DNA of 64,000 bases from Bacteroidales bacterium (GTDB lineage Bacteria; Bacteroidota; Bacteroidia; Bacteroidales; P3): positions 1-64,000 of the forward strand of contig JAFRTM010000003.1 in NCBI GenBank assembly GCA_017439185.1. Reading direction: 5' to 3'. Numbering within the stretch: the stretch's first letter is position 1; the number at the start of each line of letters is the position of its first letter. The position numbers and the translations under genes were made by a program. A model generated the notes under the pieces. The model saw nothing but the letters and a program-made list of their open reading frames with translations, made no database searches and was not told where the DNA came from. Below are positions 8,611-16,675 of this stretch, piece after piece.

Positions 8611-9489
8611 ATGAAAAAAGCCTATATTTTCCCCGGTCAGGGAGCCCAGTTCGTAGGAATGGGCAAAGACCTCTACGATAGCAACGGCGACGCCCGCAAA
8701 CTTTTTGAGCAGGCCAACGACATCCTCGGCTTCCGCATCACCGACATCATGTTCTCCGGCACCGACGAGGAGCTGAAGCAGACTCGTGTGACGCAGCCGG
8801 CCATCTTCCTCCACTCGGTGATAGCCGCCGTGTGTCTTGGAGAAGAGTTCAAGCCCGACATGGTGGCGGGACACTCCCTCGGCGAGTTCTCCGCCCTTAC
8901 GGCGGCGGGAGCGCTCTCCTTCGAAGAGGGCCTCACCCTCGTCTCCAAACGTGCCATGGCCATGCAGAAAGCCTGCGAGCTGCAGCCCTCCACGATGGCT
9001 GCGGTCCTCGGCGGCGAAGCCTCCGACATCGAGGCGGCCTGTGCTGGTGTGGAAGGCGAGGTGGTGGTGGCAGCCAACTACAACTGCCCCGGCCAGATAG
9101 TTATCTCGGGCACTCCTAAAGGTATAGAGCTGGCCTCAGAGGCGCTGAAAGGCAAGGTGAAAAGGGTGCTGCCGCTCAACGTCAGCGGTGCCTTCCACTC
9201 TCCGCTCATGGAGCCAGCAAGGGTAGAGCTCGCCGAGGCCATAGAGAAGGCTGTCGTCAGCCGTCCGATGTGCGTGGTCTATCAGAATGTCGATGCGCAG
9301 CCCCATGGCGAGCCCGAGGAGATAAAAGCCAACCTGCTGGCCCAGCTCACGGCTCCCGTACGCTGGACTCAGAGTGTCGTCAACATGGTCAACGGCGGAG
9401 CCGACGAGTTCGTCGAGCTTGGTCCCGGAGCCGTGCTGACCGGCCTCGTCGCCAAGGTACGCAAGGCCATGGAGGCGAGCTTGTTCTAA
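8611..9489 (+). CDS. fabD: Malonyl-CoA:ACP transacylase
   Basis: 292 residues, normal for FabD. Moves malonyl groups from CoA to acyl carrier protein to feed fatty-acid elongation, in the cytoplasm. Seen: GQGAQ at 9-13 (oxyanion loop), the nucleophile Ser89 in GHSLGE, and the catalytic His196 in GAFHSPLM. The gene stands apart from the other fab genes. The tandem repeat tract directly upstream leaves no room for a normal promoter, so it may be transcribed from the receptor gene. Confidence 0.96.
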   Translation: MKKAYIFPGQGAQFVGMGKDLYDSNGDARKLFEQANDILGFRITDIMFSGTDEELKQTRVTQPAIFLHSVIAAVCLGEEFKPDMVAGHSLGEFSALTAAGALSFEEGLTLVSKRAMAMQKACELQPSTMAAVLGGEASDIEAACAGVEGEVVVAANYNCPGQIVISGTPKGIELASEALKGKVKRVLPLNVSGAFHSPLMEPARVELAEAIEKAVVSRPMCVVYQNVDAQPHGEPEEIKANLLAQLTAPVRWTQSVVNMVNGGADEFVELGPGAVLTGLVAKVRKAMEASLF

Positions 9490-9524
9490 GCCTGCCGCTT
9501 GCTGGAATGTCTTACCAATAGATA

Positions 9525-10907
9525 ATGATTATGAAAAAAATCTTTTGTAGCATAGGGTTGTTGTTGCTCGCCGGATGGGCGTGGGGCGACCCCGTAGGGC
9601 CTGAGGATGCCCGGCAGGCTGTCCTGACGTTCTGGCAGCAGAGCGACTGCGCCAGCCTAAGTGGCGTGGAGGCAGGTGTCTTTGCCGACGTCACGGCACA
9701 GACGGAGTTTTCGCACCTCTACATCTTCAGCAGCCCCGGCGCCTTTGTCATACTCTCTGCCGACGACTGCGCCAAGCCGATACTAGCCTATTCCACCACC
9801 AGCGCTTTCGACCCCGGGGATATCCCTGTGGCGGTGCGCGACTGGCTCTTCACTTACGACAGTCGCATCGGGCAGGCGGTGAGCCTGCAGCTCGTGGCTA
9901 CGCCCGAGATCGCCGCTCAGTGGGAGCTGCTGCGGTCGGGCCGTTGGTTTGAGGGAAGGAAAGACCGGACCGTCGACCCTCTGGTCTCGGCCCAATGGGG
10001 ACAGAATACGCCTTATAACGCCATGTGCCCCTCCAACACCCTGGTGGGCTGCACGGCGGTGGCCATGGGCCAGATAATGCACTACTGGAAATATCCCGAG
10101 CACGGCACGGGCTCCCATGCCTACACCAGCAACGGATACTCCCACGATGTCGACTTCTCCGCCGCCACCTACGACTACGACGCCATGCCAAACAGCTGCA
10201 GCAGCGCCAATGAGGCTGTCGCCACGCTGCTCTACCACTGCGGCGTCGCCATCGAGACCTACTACACGTCGAACAACTCTACGGCATACGTGCTCAACAC
10301 GGCGTCGCACCCCTACAATGCGGAGTCGGCGATGAAGCAGTTCTTCGGCTTCAGCGGCAACGCCCATGGCGAACGGCGCATAATGTACGACAAGGACACG
10401 TGGATTGCCATGCTGAAAAGCAACCTCGACGCGGGTGTGCCTATGATATACAACGGATTCAACTCGTCCAACTCGGGCGGCCATTGTTTCGTCTGCGACG
10501 GCTACGACGCCAACGGATTCTTCCATTTCAACTGGGGTCTGAAAGGCTCCTACGACGGCTTCTTCGAGATCGACGCTATGACTCCTTCCAACCAGGATTT
10601 CTCCTACGACCAGGGAGCCATCATGGGCCTGGTGCCCGCCTCCTCCGAAGGTGTCGGCACGGTCTCCGGCAGCAGTCTCGCCGTCTATCCCAACCCCACC
10701 GCGGGGGTCGCGTTCCTCGAGGGCGGCATGGAGGCTTGCTCTTTCCGTGTCTATGACGCGGGCGGAAGGCTGGTACTTTCGGGCTCTCTGTCCGAGGGCT
10801 GTGGCGCCATCGACCTTTCGTGCCGTCCCGACGGGGTCTATTTCTTCCAATTGGTCGGGCAAGGTGCGCCTGGTTCTATGCAGAAGATTGTCAAAGTCAG
10901 TCTGTAA
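9525..10907 (+). CDS. C10 (streptopain-like) cysteine peptidase with type IX secretion tail
   Basis: 460 residues. Order: signal peptide (about 1-21), an N-terminal prodomain of the Spi type (about 24-125, with FVILSADDCAKPILAYS), the C10 catalytic domain with nucleophile Cys176 (TLVGCTAVAMGQ) and His320 (SGGHCFVCDGYD, then FHFNWG), and a C-terminal sorting domain (from LAVYPNPTAG, ending MQKIVKVSL) of the Por-secretion type. It is therefore probably exported by the Sec system, carried across the outer membrane by the type IX system, and activated by removal of the prodomain. An in-frame ATG at 9531 is an equally good start. The adjacent gene is a paralogue. Confidence 0.92.
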   Translation: MIMKKIFCSIGLLLLAGWAWGDPVGPEDARQAVLTFWQQSDCASLSGVEAGVFADVTAQTEFSHLYIFSSPGAFVILSADDCAKPILAYSTTSAFDPGDIPVAVRDWLFTYDSRIGQAVSLQLVATPEIAAQWELLRSGRWFEGRKDRTVDPLVSAQWGQNTPYNAMCPSNTLVGCTAVAMGQIMHYWKYPEHGTGSHAYTSNGYSHDVDFSAATYDYDAMPNSCSSANEAVATLLYHCGVAIETYYTSNNSTAYVLNTASHPYNAESAMKQFFGFSGNAHGERRIMYDKDTWIAMLKSNLDAGVPMIYNGFNSSNSGGHCFVCDGYDANGFFHFNWGLKGSYDGFFEIDAMTPSNQDFSYDQGAIMGLVPASSEGVGTVSGSSLAVYPNPTAGVAFLEGGMEACSFRVYDAGGRLVLSGSLSEGCGAIDLSCRPDGVYFFQLVGQGAPGSMQKIVKVSL

Positions 10908-10928
10908 CGATATTAGTACATTCAGCTT

Positions 10929-12350
10929 ATGAAGTCGAGATATATCCTTTTCCTTGTGTTGTCGGTCCTGGCGTCGTCCTATGCCAAGGGCGAGCCGGTT
11001 GACGCCACCGATGCGTGTGTCGTGGCGGCCCATTTCTATGCCTCCAAGTTTAAGCAGGCACCGGAGTCGCTGACTCCTTCCATCGTCTATGCGGCCCCTT
11101 CGCCCTATGCTGACGACCTGCCGGGCCACAGCTTCTATGTCGTGAACCTCAACTCCGACGGCTTCGTCATCGTGGCGGGCGACGACCGTGTGAAGCCTAT
11201 ACTGGCGTTCTCCGACGAGGGAGCCTTCGTGGCCGAAGGGATGCCGGCCAATGTGCGCTTCTTCCTGGAGGAATATACCCGTGGAATACGTTACGAGGTC
11301 GGGGAGAAGGGACAGGCCGACGAGGCGGTCCTGCGACAGTGGGCCGAACTGCTTGCCGGCACGCCGCCCGCCAGGAAGGACGGCGACGTGGTGGTGGGGC
11401 CGCTGCTGGGCAACAACAAGTGGAACCAGACGAAATACTATAACGACCTGTGCCCAGCCGACGCCACCGGCAACTCCGCCTATGGCGGCCATGCGGCCGT
11501 GGGCTGCGGCGCCCTGGTGATGGGGCAGGTGATGCGCTACTGGCGCTACCCGGTCACCGGCACGGGTTCTCATTCCTACTCCGCCACCGGCTACGGCACC
11601 CTCTCCGCCGACTTCGGCGCCACCACCTACCGCTATGCGGCGATGCCCGACAGGCTCATAGCCTCGACGCCCGACAGCTGCAAGGAGGCCGTGGCCACTC
11701 TGCTCTACCACTGCGGCGTGGCGGTCAACATGCGCTATGGCGCCGCTGCGAGTGTCGCCAACTCCAACAAGATAGTGAGTGCCCTCTCCACCTATTTCGG
11801 CTACCCCTCCACCGTACGCTATATCGAGAAGGGCAGCACCTCCATGTCGGTGTGGCTCGGCTACCTGAAAGGCGAGCTCGACGAGGGAGCCCCTTTCATG
11901 TACGGCGGCAGTGGCAGCTATGGCGGGCATGTGTGGACCTGCGACGGCTACCGCGACGACGACTATTTCCATTTCAACTGGGGCTGGGGTGGCGACCAGA
12001 ACGGCTACTACGCCCTCAGCAGCTGCAGCTCCTACGGCTTCAACAACGAGCACGCCATCATCATCGGAATCCGCGGCCCCGCGTTGCCGGGAGCCTCCGT
12101 GGCACGGTGTGAAAAGGGCGGTTTCAGCGTGTTCCCCAATCCTACCTCTGGCATGGTCCATGTCAGCTCCGAGGGGGGACTCACGGTGCAGGAGTTTCAG
12201 GTCTGCGACCTCTATGGCCGTACTCTCCTTCGCGAGCGGGTGGGCCAGGCGGCGTTCTCCGTTGACCTGTCGGCCTTCGCCACCGGCACCTACATGCTCA
12301 GGCTCGTGGCTGGCGACGGCGTCGAGTCCTTCCGTATTCTGAAGCGATAG
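10929..12350 (+). CDS. C10 (streptopain-like) cysteine peptidase with type IX secretion tail, second copy
   Basis: 473 residues with the same order as its upstream neighbour: signal peptide (1-20), prodomain (to about 145, with FVIVAGDDRVKPILAFSD), catalytic domain with Cys193 (HAAVGCGALVMGQ) and His334 (YGGHVWTCDGYR, then FHFNWGWGG), and a type IX sorting tail (FSVFPNPTSG...SFRILKR). It starts 21 bases after the first gene, so the two are one transcription unit made by duplication. Sequence between motifs has diverged a lot, so the substrates probably differ. Homologues in this order include the periodontain/PrtT group and Bacteroides fragilipains. Confidence 0.92.
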   Translation: MKSRYILFLVLSVLASSYAKGEPVDATDACVVAAHFYASKFKQAPESLTPSIVYAAPSPYADDLPGHSFYVVNLNSDGFVIVAGDDRVKPILAFSDEGAFVAEGMPANVRFFLEEYTRGIRYEVGEKGQADEAVLRQWAELLAGTPPARKDGDVVVGPLLGNNKWNQTKYYNDLCPADATGNSAYGGHAAVGCGALVMGQVMRYWRYPVTGTGSHSYSATGYGTLSADFGATTYRYAAMPDRLIASTPDSCKEAVATLLYHCGVAVNMRYGAAASVANSNKIVSALSTYFGYPSTVRYIEKGSTSMSVWLGYLKGELDEGAPFMYGGSGSYGGHVWTCDGYRDDDYFHFNWGWGGDQNGYYALSSCSSYGFNNEHAIIIGIRGPALPGASVARCEKGGFSVFPNPTSGMVHVSSEGGLTVQEFQVCDLYGRTLLRERVGQAAFSVDLSAFATGTYMLRLVAGDGVESFRILKR

Positions 12351-12412
12351 TTTTGTCTTTTGTTTGTCCCGGCGGCCGAGTGGTACCTCGGCTGGCTTGT
12401 CGTCTGCGTGCC

Positions 12413-13144
12413 TCAGGCGGGCAGGGGGTTGTGGTGCAGGAAGCGCGTCTCGGCAGGGGAGAGCTCGCGGAGTATCGCCTGGGCTATCAAGCGGTGGCCC
12501 TCCTCGTTGGGGTGCATGCCGTCGGCACACACGTACTTCCTGATCTCCTTCTGGCTGAGGAAGGCGGTGCTGATGTCTATCACCCGCAGGTTGCGCCGCG
12601 CCGCTATCTTGAAGACCTCCAGGTTGTACTGCTCGTGCCAGTTGCTGATGGTGTGGATGTCGCCGTGCAGCCACCTCAAGATGTTTTCACGGTCCAGCCC
12701 TTTCGTCACGTGGTCGAAGAACAGCTGGGGTTCCAGCTCGGGCAGTGACAGCAGCACCGGCACAGCCTTCCGCTCTTCCAGTCGGTCCAGCACACGGTTG
12801 TAGGTGCGCCGGAACTCCTCCAGGGTCAGCTGGGGACGGTGCTCCCCCTCGGGGTCGCGGCTGATGGCCGCCCAGTCGTAGTTGCAGTCGTTGCCGCCGA
12901 ACTCCAGCACCACGATGTCGCCCGCCGAGATCTTGGCGAAGTGGCGGTCCAGGTAGCTCAGGCCGCCCGTGATCGTCGAGCCGAAGCGGCTCAGGTTTTC
13001 TATGGGTATGCCAAGAAATGTCGCACATGAGTTCACGAAGTTGTTCTCGCACACCTTATATTTTATTATACCCTGGCTCAAGAGTTCGGGGTCGGTGGTC
13101 ACTCCCTTCATCACCGAGTCGCCGAATGCGAATATCTTTTTCAT
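12413..13144 (-). CDS. SGNH/GDSL-family hydrolase, cytoplasmic
   Basis: 243 residues from ATG 13144 (MKKIFAFGDSVMKG). An in-frame ATG at 13189 would only add a polar extension overlapping the promoter. SGNH blocks: block I GDS at about residues 8-10, block III FGGND, and block V DGMHPNEEGH, giving the Ser-Asp-His triad. There is no signal peptide, so it acts in the cytoplasm, probably as an esterase or deacetylase on an unknown small substrate. It is monocistronic and convergent with the C10 peptidase gene; no strong terminator hairpin is visible between them. Confidence 0.88.
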   Translation of the reverse strand: MKKIFAFGDSVMKGVTTDPELLSQGIIKYKVCENNFVNSCATFLGIPIENLSRFGSTITGGLSYLDRHFAKISAGDIVVLEFGGNDCNYDWAAISRDPEGEHRPQLTLEEFRRTYNRVLDRLEERKAVPVLLSLPELEPQLFFDHVTKGLDRENILRWLHGDIHTISNWHEQYNLEVFKIAARRNLRVIDISTAFLSQKEIRKYVCADGMHPNEEGHRLIAQAILRELSPAETRFLHHNPLPA

Positions 13145-13185
13145 GGTAGTATCTTTTTTTTGTTGTTTGATGTTCGAAAAACGGT

Positions 13186-13215
13186 GCAAAGATACACCCG
13201 TTTTTTATTCCGCAG
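13186..13215 (-). promoter_or_regulatory. Promoter of the SGNH hydrolase gene
   Basis: TATCTTTGC on the minus strand at 13194-13186, 42 bases before the start codon. It matches the Bacteroidetes -7 box. Confidence 0.65.
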
Positions 13216-13725
13216 GCGAAAATGGAACGTGGGACGAGCGGAAGGTGCCGAAGTGTTAAAATGGTGCCGAAAGGGGCAAAACCGATGATGAAAATGAGTG
13301 TTTTACGTTTTTGTCCCACCTTTTTGGTGTCCAATGGGACGAAAATTTTACCCTCTTTCAGCCCTTTCCCGGCAATTTTAGATGGGGAAAATAAGGCGAG
13401 AGATGCGATAGGAGGTATTGGATTTTGATTTTTTTTGTCTTGTAAAATTAAGTAGTTGATTTATAGAGAAATAGTAAAAATGTAAGAATTTTGATATGAA
13501 AATGGGGAACAACGGAATTTTATAAAAATATAATAGGTTGTAAATTAATGTCTTATTCGTATAAAGTCTATGGTAAGTCTATGTTTGATTTTAGGATGGG
13601 CGATAGTTTAGAAAATGGATAAATGTGGCAGGGTGATTTGAAATTTGATTAAAATATTGATGGAGAGTTTTAGTCTATAAAAAAGGCCATAAGAATATTG
13701 AAAGGACCAAGAAAAAAAAGAGGAA
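13216..13725. other. AT-rich intergenic region at the edge of the restriction-modification island
   Basis: No gene is supported here. The first part (to about 13420) has normal composition and one hairpin, TTTTGTCCCA with TGGGACGAAAA, at about 13311-13344. From about 13425 the DNA becomes strikingly AT-rich, and stays so through the two restriction-modification genes. This marks the left edge of a segment with foreign base composition. Confidence 0.6.
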
Positions 13726-13760
13726 TTGTTGTGGATTAAAAAAATATTTGTAATTTTGCA
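13726..13760 (+). promoter_or_regulatory. Promoter of the restriction-modification leader transcript
   Basis: A -33 TTGTTG at 13726-13731 and a -7 TAATTTTG at 13751-13758, 19 bases apart, match the Bacteroidetes consensus well. Transcription would begin near 13764, which gives a leader of about 280 bases before the endonuclease gene. Confidence 0.65.
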
Positions 13761-13932
13761 AAGTTAAAATAATATGATATAAAAATTATAAACGGTTGAT
13801 AAAAAGAAAATAACAAATAAATATAGATAGCGTTTGCTGATTAATTAAACGTTCTAAAGCTTGGCCGCAAAGAACTCTTGCATAAAATGAAGCAAATGCC
13901 TACTAGCGTGGGCATTTATCTTGCAAGAGTAG

Positions 13933-14008
13933 GTCAGGCCAAGCACCTAGGAACGTTGGATATGATGTCCACGTTTTTTTTGTGCTTGTCCTGACTTCCG
14001 TTTTTTTT
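13933..14008 (+). terminator. Terminator hairpin 2, overlaps helix P2
   Basis: GTCAGGCCAAGC (13933-13944) pairs with GCTTGTCCTGAC (13984-13995), 11 of 12 positions, followed by TTCCG and eight T (14001-14008). Its 5' arm contains the 3' strand of helix P2, so it can only form when P2 is open. Confidence 0.45.
13954..13981 (+). terminator. Terminator hairpin 1, overlaps helix P1
   Basis: CGT(T)GGA at 13954-13960 pairs with TCCACG at 13968-13973, followed by eight T (13974-13981). Its 5' arm uses bases that also form the 3' strand of helix P1, so the two structures exclude each other. Confidence 0.55.
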
Positions 14009-14041
14009 ATTCGGTTTGCGCATACATAAAATATGTGTGCT

Positions 14042-14827
14042 ATGAACAAATGGTTACAACTGAGTCTGGAATATGCAAAGACTAAAGCATATCTTGATGA
14101 CCTGTATGCTGTATATCCGACAATCCCGGATGGAATACGGTGTATGGATGAAGAAAAATTTTCAAAAGTAGAAAATGCATATAAATTAAGAGATAATAAA
14201 AAACTAATAAAATCTCTTCTTGCATTAGAACTTTTTCCTATAAAGGACAGTTATGTTTCATATTTACGACGTGATTCGTCTGCAATAGAGAGAAACCCAG
14301 AAACTATAGATAGGCTGTCGGGAATATTGTACGATTGGGGTATAGATAAAATTTACGAAAGATGCTGCGAACCTAAAGAGGCTAATAGAAAAATGGGGCC
14401 AAAATTTAAGGAATGGGTAAACAGCAAGGCGCTTGGCGTAGACCCCGTGTGCATAGATGATTTTTTGGCAAATGATGATAATGCAATATTGTCAGGGAGT
14501 GATGAGGAAATGAAAGATTTTGCTAAATCTCTTGGATATTCAAGAAATAAGGGACTTGACTTTGTTGCCCGCTGGCATGGAAAATATATACTTGGTGAAG
14601 CGAAGTTTCTAACGGACAATGGAGGGCATCAGAATGCACAATTTGAAGATGCAATAAGTACACTAACTTGTCCCCATGTTAATGCTATAATGATAGCTAT
14701 TTTAGATGGCGTTCTGTATATTGAGAGTCGAGAAAAAATGTATAGAAGTATTACGGGGACATATGAAAATCGCAATATAATGAGCGCTCTCTTATTAAGA
14801 AATTTTTTATATTCAATACCAAAATAA
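14042..14827 (+). CDS. Type II restriction endonuclease (PD-(D/E)XK, possibly Tsp45I family)
   Basis: 261 residues from ATG 14042 (MNKWLQLSLEYAKTKAYL); an ATG 9 bases upstream is also possible. A PD-(D/E)XK nuclease core is visible: Asp173 in GLDFV, then Glu186 and Lys188 in GEAK, followed by FLTDNGGHQNAQF. From memory the layout resembles Tsp45I-type enzymes (site GTSAC), but I hold this family call loosely. The stop overlaps the methyltransferase start (TAATG), so the pair is translationally coupled, endonuclease first. Base composition is far more AT-rich than in the flanking genes, a sign of horizontal transfer. No separate controller-protein gene is visible; the leader RNA may fill that role. 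Confidence 0.75.
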   Translation: MNKWLQLSLEYAKTKAYLDDLYAVYPTIPDGIRCMDEEKFSKVENAYKLRDNKKLIKSLLALELFPIKDSYVSYLRRDSSAIERNPETIDRLSGILYDWGIDKIYERCCEPKEANRKMGPKFKEWVNSKALGVDPVCIDDFLANDDNAILSGSDEEMKDFAKSLGYSRNKGLDFVARWHGKYILGEAKFLTDNGGHQNAQFEDAISTLTCPHVNAIMIAILDGVLYIESREKMYRSITGTYENRNIMSALLLRNFLYSIPK

Positions 14828-15861
14828 TGAAGAACAACATACTTATACATGGAAATAACATATATGGATTAAAATATCTTATTGAAAAAGAGCATCTTGC
14901 GGGCAAAGTCGATCTTGTATATATAGACCCACCATTTGCAACCGGTGGTGATTTTACAATATCAGAAGGTAGAACTTCTACAATAAGTAATTCTAAGAAC
15001 GGGACCTTGGCATATTCGGATAAACTTGTAGGGGTTGAGTTTATTGAGTTTTTAAGAGATAGATTAGTCCTTATACGAGAACTTCTTTCTGATAACGGTT
15101 CGATCTACCTTCATATAGATTATAAAATTGGTCATTATGTCAAGGTTATGATGGATGAGGTGTTTGGAATTGAGAATTTTAGAAATGATATAACTAGAAT
15201 CAAGTGTAATCCTAAGAATTTTCAAAGAGTAGGATATGGCAATATTAAAGATCTTATTTTGTTTTATACAAAAGGTAACAATCCAATATGGAATGAACCT
15301 AAAACAGAATATACAGCAGAGGACATAAAAAAACTTTTTCCTAAATGCGACAAGGATGGCAAACGATATACAACCGTTCCGATACATGCGCCAGGAGAAA
15401 CTAAAAATGGTTCGTCAAACCAACAATTTAAAGGAATGTATCCTCCTCCGGGAAGACATTGGAGAACTGATGTGAAAACGCTAGAGGAATGGGATAAAAA
15501 TGGTCTTATTGAGTGGTCTGCGAATGGTAACCCAAGAAAAATAATATATTTTGAAGATAGAGAAGGGAAAAGGGTTCAAGATATTTGGGAATTCAAGGAT
15601 CCTCAATATCCCAATTATCCGACAGAAAAGAATGAAGATATGCTTAATTTGATTGTAAAAACATCATCAAATGTTAACAGTATTGTTTTAGATTGTTTTT
15701 GTGGATCTGGAACAACACTTGTTGCTGCACATAAGAATAATCGTAAATGGATTGGTATTGATCAATCAAAATATGCTATAGAAGCAACGCAGAAAAAGCT
15801 TGATAATATAGAGACAACACTTTTTTATGACAGGCCAAAATTCGATATCATAGAGTTGTGA
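14827..15861 (+). CDS. Site-specific DNA methyltransferase, beta class (N6-adenine or N4-cytosine)
   Basis: 344 residues. Catalytic motif IV DPPF at 34-37 (VYIDPPFATGG) comes before the AdoMet-binding motif I DCFCGSG at 289-295, with the target-recognition region between them (about 110-260, with PPPGRHWRTDV). This IV-to-I order defines beta-class amino-methyltransferases. It protects host DNA from the endonuclease encoded just upstream. The start ATG overlaps the endonuclease stop by one base. It shares the AT-rich composition of the endonuclease gene, so the two arrived together. A short hairpin (ATTACC/GGTAAT, 15861-15876) follows but lacks a good T-run. Confidence 0.92.
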   Translation: MKNNILIHGNNIYGLKYLIEKEHLAGKVDLVYIDPPFATGGDFTISEGRTSTISNSKNGTLAYSDKLVGVEFIEFLRDRLVLIRELLSDNGSIYLHIDYKIGHYVKVMMDEVFGIENFRNDITRIKCNPKNFQRVGYGNIKDLILFYTKGNNPIWNEPKTEYTAEDIKKLFPKCDKDGKRYTTVPIHAPGETKNGSSNQQFKGMYPPPGRHWRTDVKTLEEWDKNGLIEWSANGNPRKIIYFEDREGKRVQDIWEFKDPQYPNYPTEKNEDMLNLIVKTSSNVNSIVLDCFCGSGTTLVAAHKNNRKWIGIDQSKYAIEATQKKLDNIETTLFYDRPKFDIIEL

Positions 15862-16202
15862 TTACCGTTTGGTAATATTGTAATATATAGTAGTATGACG
15901 AAACGGAATCTATATGGTGCGGAGTCCTATTAATACAAGCAGGGGGGGGCAAACAAAACAAGGGAAAGAGCCGAGAAGTGTAAACAAAAGCAGTGATGGT
16001 GTAAGCGTGATTGGGGATTTGAACGAAACAGTGCAAAACAATTTAGTTTAACCGTTTCAAATCTGTCAACCAATTTCAGAGAAAGTCTTTTTTTCAAAAA
16101 GTGGCTACGAAAAGTGTGGTTTTTTTATAAATGTACCTTATTTATACAATAAAAGGGCGGGGGTTGCGTTATTGTATATAGTCTAATAAAAATGGGACCA
16201 TT
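15862..16202. other. Intergenic region, right edge of the restriction-modification island
   Basis: No gene is supported. It contains a run of eight G near 15944, a short hairpin at 15861-15876, and a perfect 10-base inverted repeat, TATACAATAA (16143-16152) with TTATTGTATA (16169-16178), 25 bases before the next gene. AT-rich composition fades out across this stretch. A 62-codon minus-strand frame (15848-16036) has no supporting features. Confidence 0.5.
16143..16178 (+). promoter_or_regulatory. 10-base inverted repeat upstream of lipoprotein gene
   Basis: Perfect arms TATACAATAA / TTATTGTATA are separated by a 16-base GC-rich spacer. They may be an operator or an RNA hairpin in the leader of the lipoprotein gene at 16203. 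Confidence 0.4.
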
Positions 16203-16655
16203 ATGAAGAAGGTTGTAATTATGACTTTGGTGGCTGCCGTGGCGGTGCTGGCGGTGGGATGCAAGAAGGATCAGGGGAGCCAGACGGAAGACCTCACGAT
16301 GGGCAGCGTGACCTACTCGGCCTGCAAGAGCTATACCGACAAGCTGGCGAAGGCTATGGAGCCTTGGGGTGACCCCGACTCGGCGGCGGTGACCTACGAC
16401 GAGGGGACTCTGCACGTGACGCACTTCAACGTGCTGGTGAACTGCGTCTTCGAGGAGGTCGGCGTGGAGGTGGACCTGACGCAGAGCGTCGACACTATCA
16501 CCATAGAGGAACATGAGACCCGCACCGGACTGATGGCCGACTGCATGTGCTCGACGGACTGCTCGTACGACATCAAGGGGGTCAAGAAAGGCCACCACGT
16601 GTTGGTGTTCAAGAACTGGTACCCGGAGGAGAAGGTGATGAGCTTTGAATGGTAA
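16203..16655 (+). CDS. Small lipoprotein, paralogue of the gene at 54107
   Basis: 150 residues. A lipoprotein signal (MKKVVIMTLVAAVAVLAVGC) puts the lipidated Cys at 20. The mature part has conserved cysteines (YSACKS, LVNCVF, DCMCSTDC) that could form disulphides, and ends HHVLVFKNWYPEEKVMSFEW. The protein at 54107-54550 has the same length and motifs, with long identical DNA stretches such as the one coding for TLHVTHFNVLVNC. Function unknown. The M16 peptidase gene starts 20 bases downstream and is probably co-transcribed. Codon use is GC-rich, unlike the neighbouring restriction-modification island. Confidence 0.85.
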   Translation: MKKVVIMTLVAAVAVLAVGCKKDQGSQTEDLTMGSVTYSACKSYTDKLAKAMEPWGDPDSAAVTYDEGTLHVTHFNVLVNCVFEEVGVEVDLTQSVDTITIEEHETRTGLMADCMCSTDCSYDIKGVKKGHHVLVFKNWYPEEKVMSFEW

Positions 16656-16675
16656 TTGAAAATTGAAAATAATTA

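Larger units (their letters stand above)
13848..14008 (+). ncRNA. Structured leader RNA with four nested helices and two competing terminators
   Basis: Four perfect helices nest inside each other. P1: 13848-13854 with 13951-13957 (AACGTTC/GAACGTT). P2: 13859-13866 with 13937-13944 (GCTTGGCC/GGCCAAGC). P3: 13875-13882 with 13922-13929 (CTCTTGCA/TGCAAGAG). P4: 13894-13900 with 13911-13917 (AAATGCC/GGCATTT), with a 10-base loop. The 3' strands of P1 and P2 can instead form two terminator hairpins, each followed by eight T. This is the arrangement of an attenuator or riboswitch. I do not recognise the family. It could also be a stable small RNA that ends at the first T-run. Confidence 0.6.

Noticed and set aside
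9783-12674. A 963-codon open frame on the minus strand across both C10 peptidase genes
   Set aside because: It is the mirror of two well-supported genes with signal peptides, catalytic residues and secretion tails. The frame stays open because of the high GC and codon bias. Its protein is rich in His/Arg/Val with no domain.
13835-13870. Hammerhead ribozyme core
   Set aside because: A CTGATTA stretch looks like the CUGAUGA core, but the GA and the GAAA box are missing and the helices do not fit.
13848-13961. Integron attC site
   Set aside because: The 3' end GTTGGAT fits the GTTRRRY core and the element is palindromic, but the 5' end (ATTAAAC) does not match its partner. No integrase or other cassette is seen, and the promoter before it and the T-runs after it fit a leader RNA better. 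Not fully excluded.
15848-16036. 62-codon minus-strand gene after the methyltransferase
   Set aside because: No motif, no promoter, and it lies in AT-rich spacer DNA with homopolymer runs.
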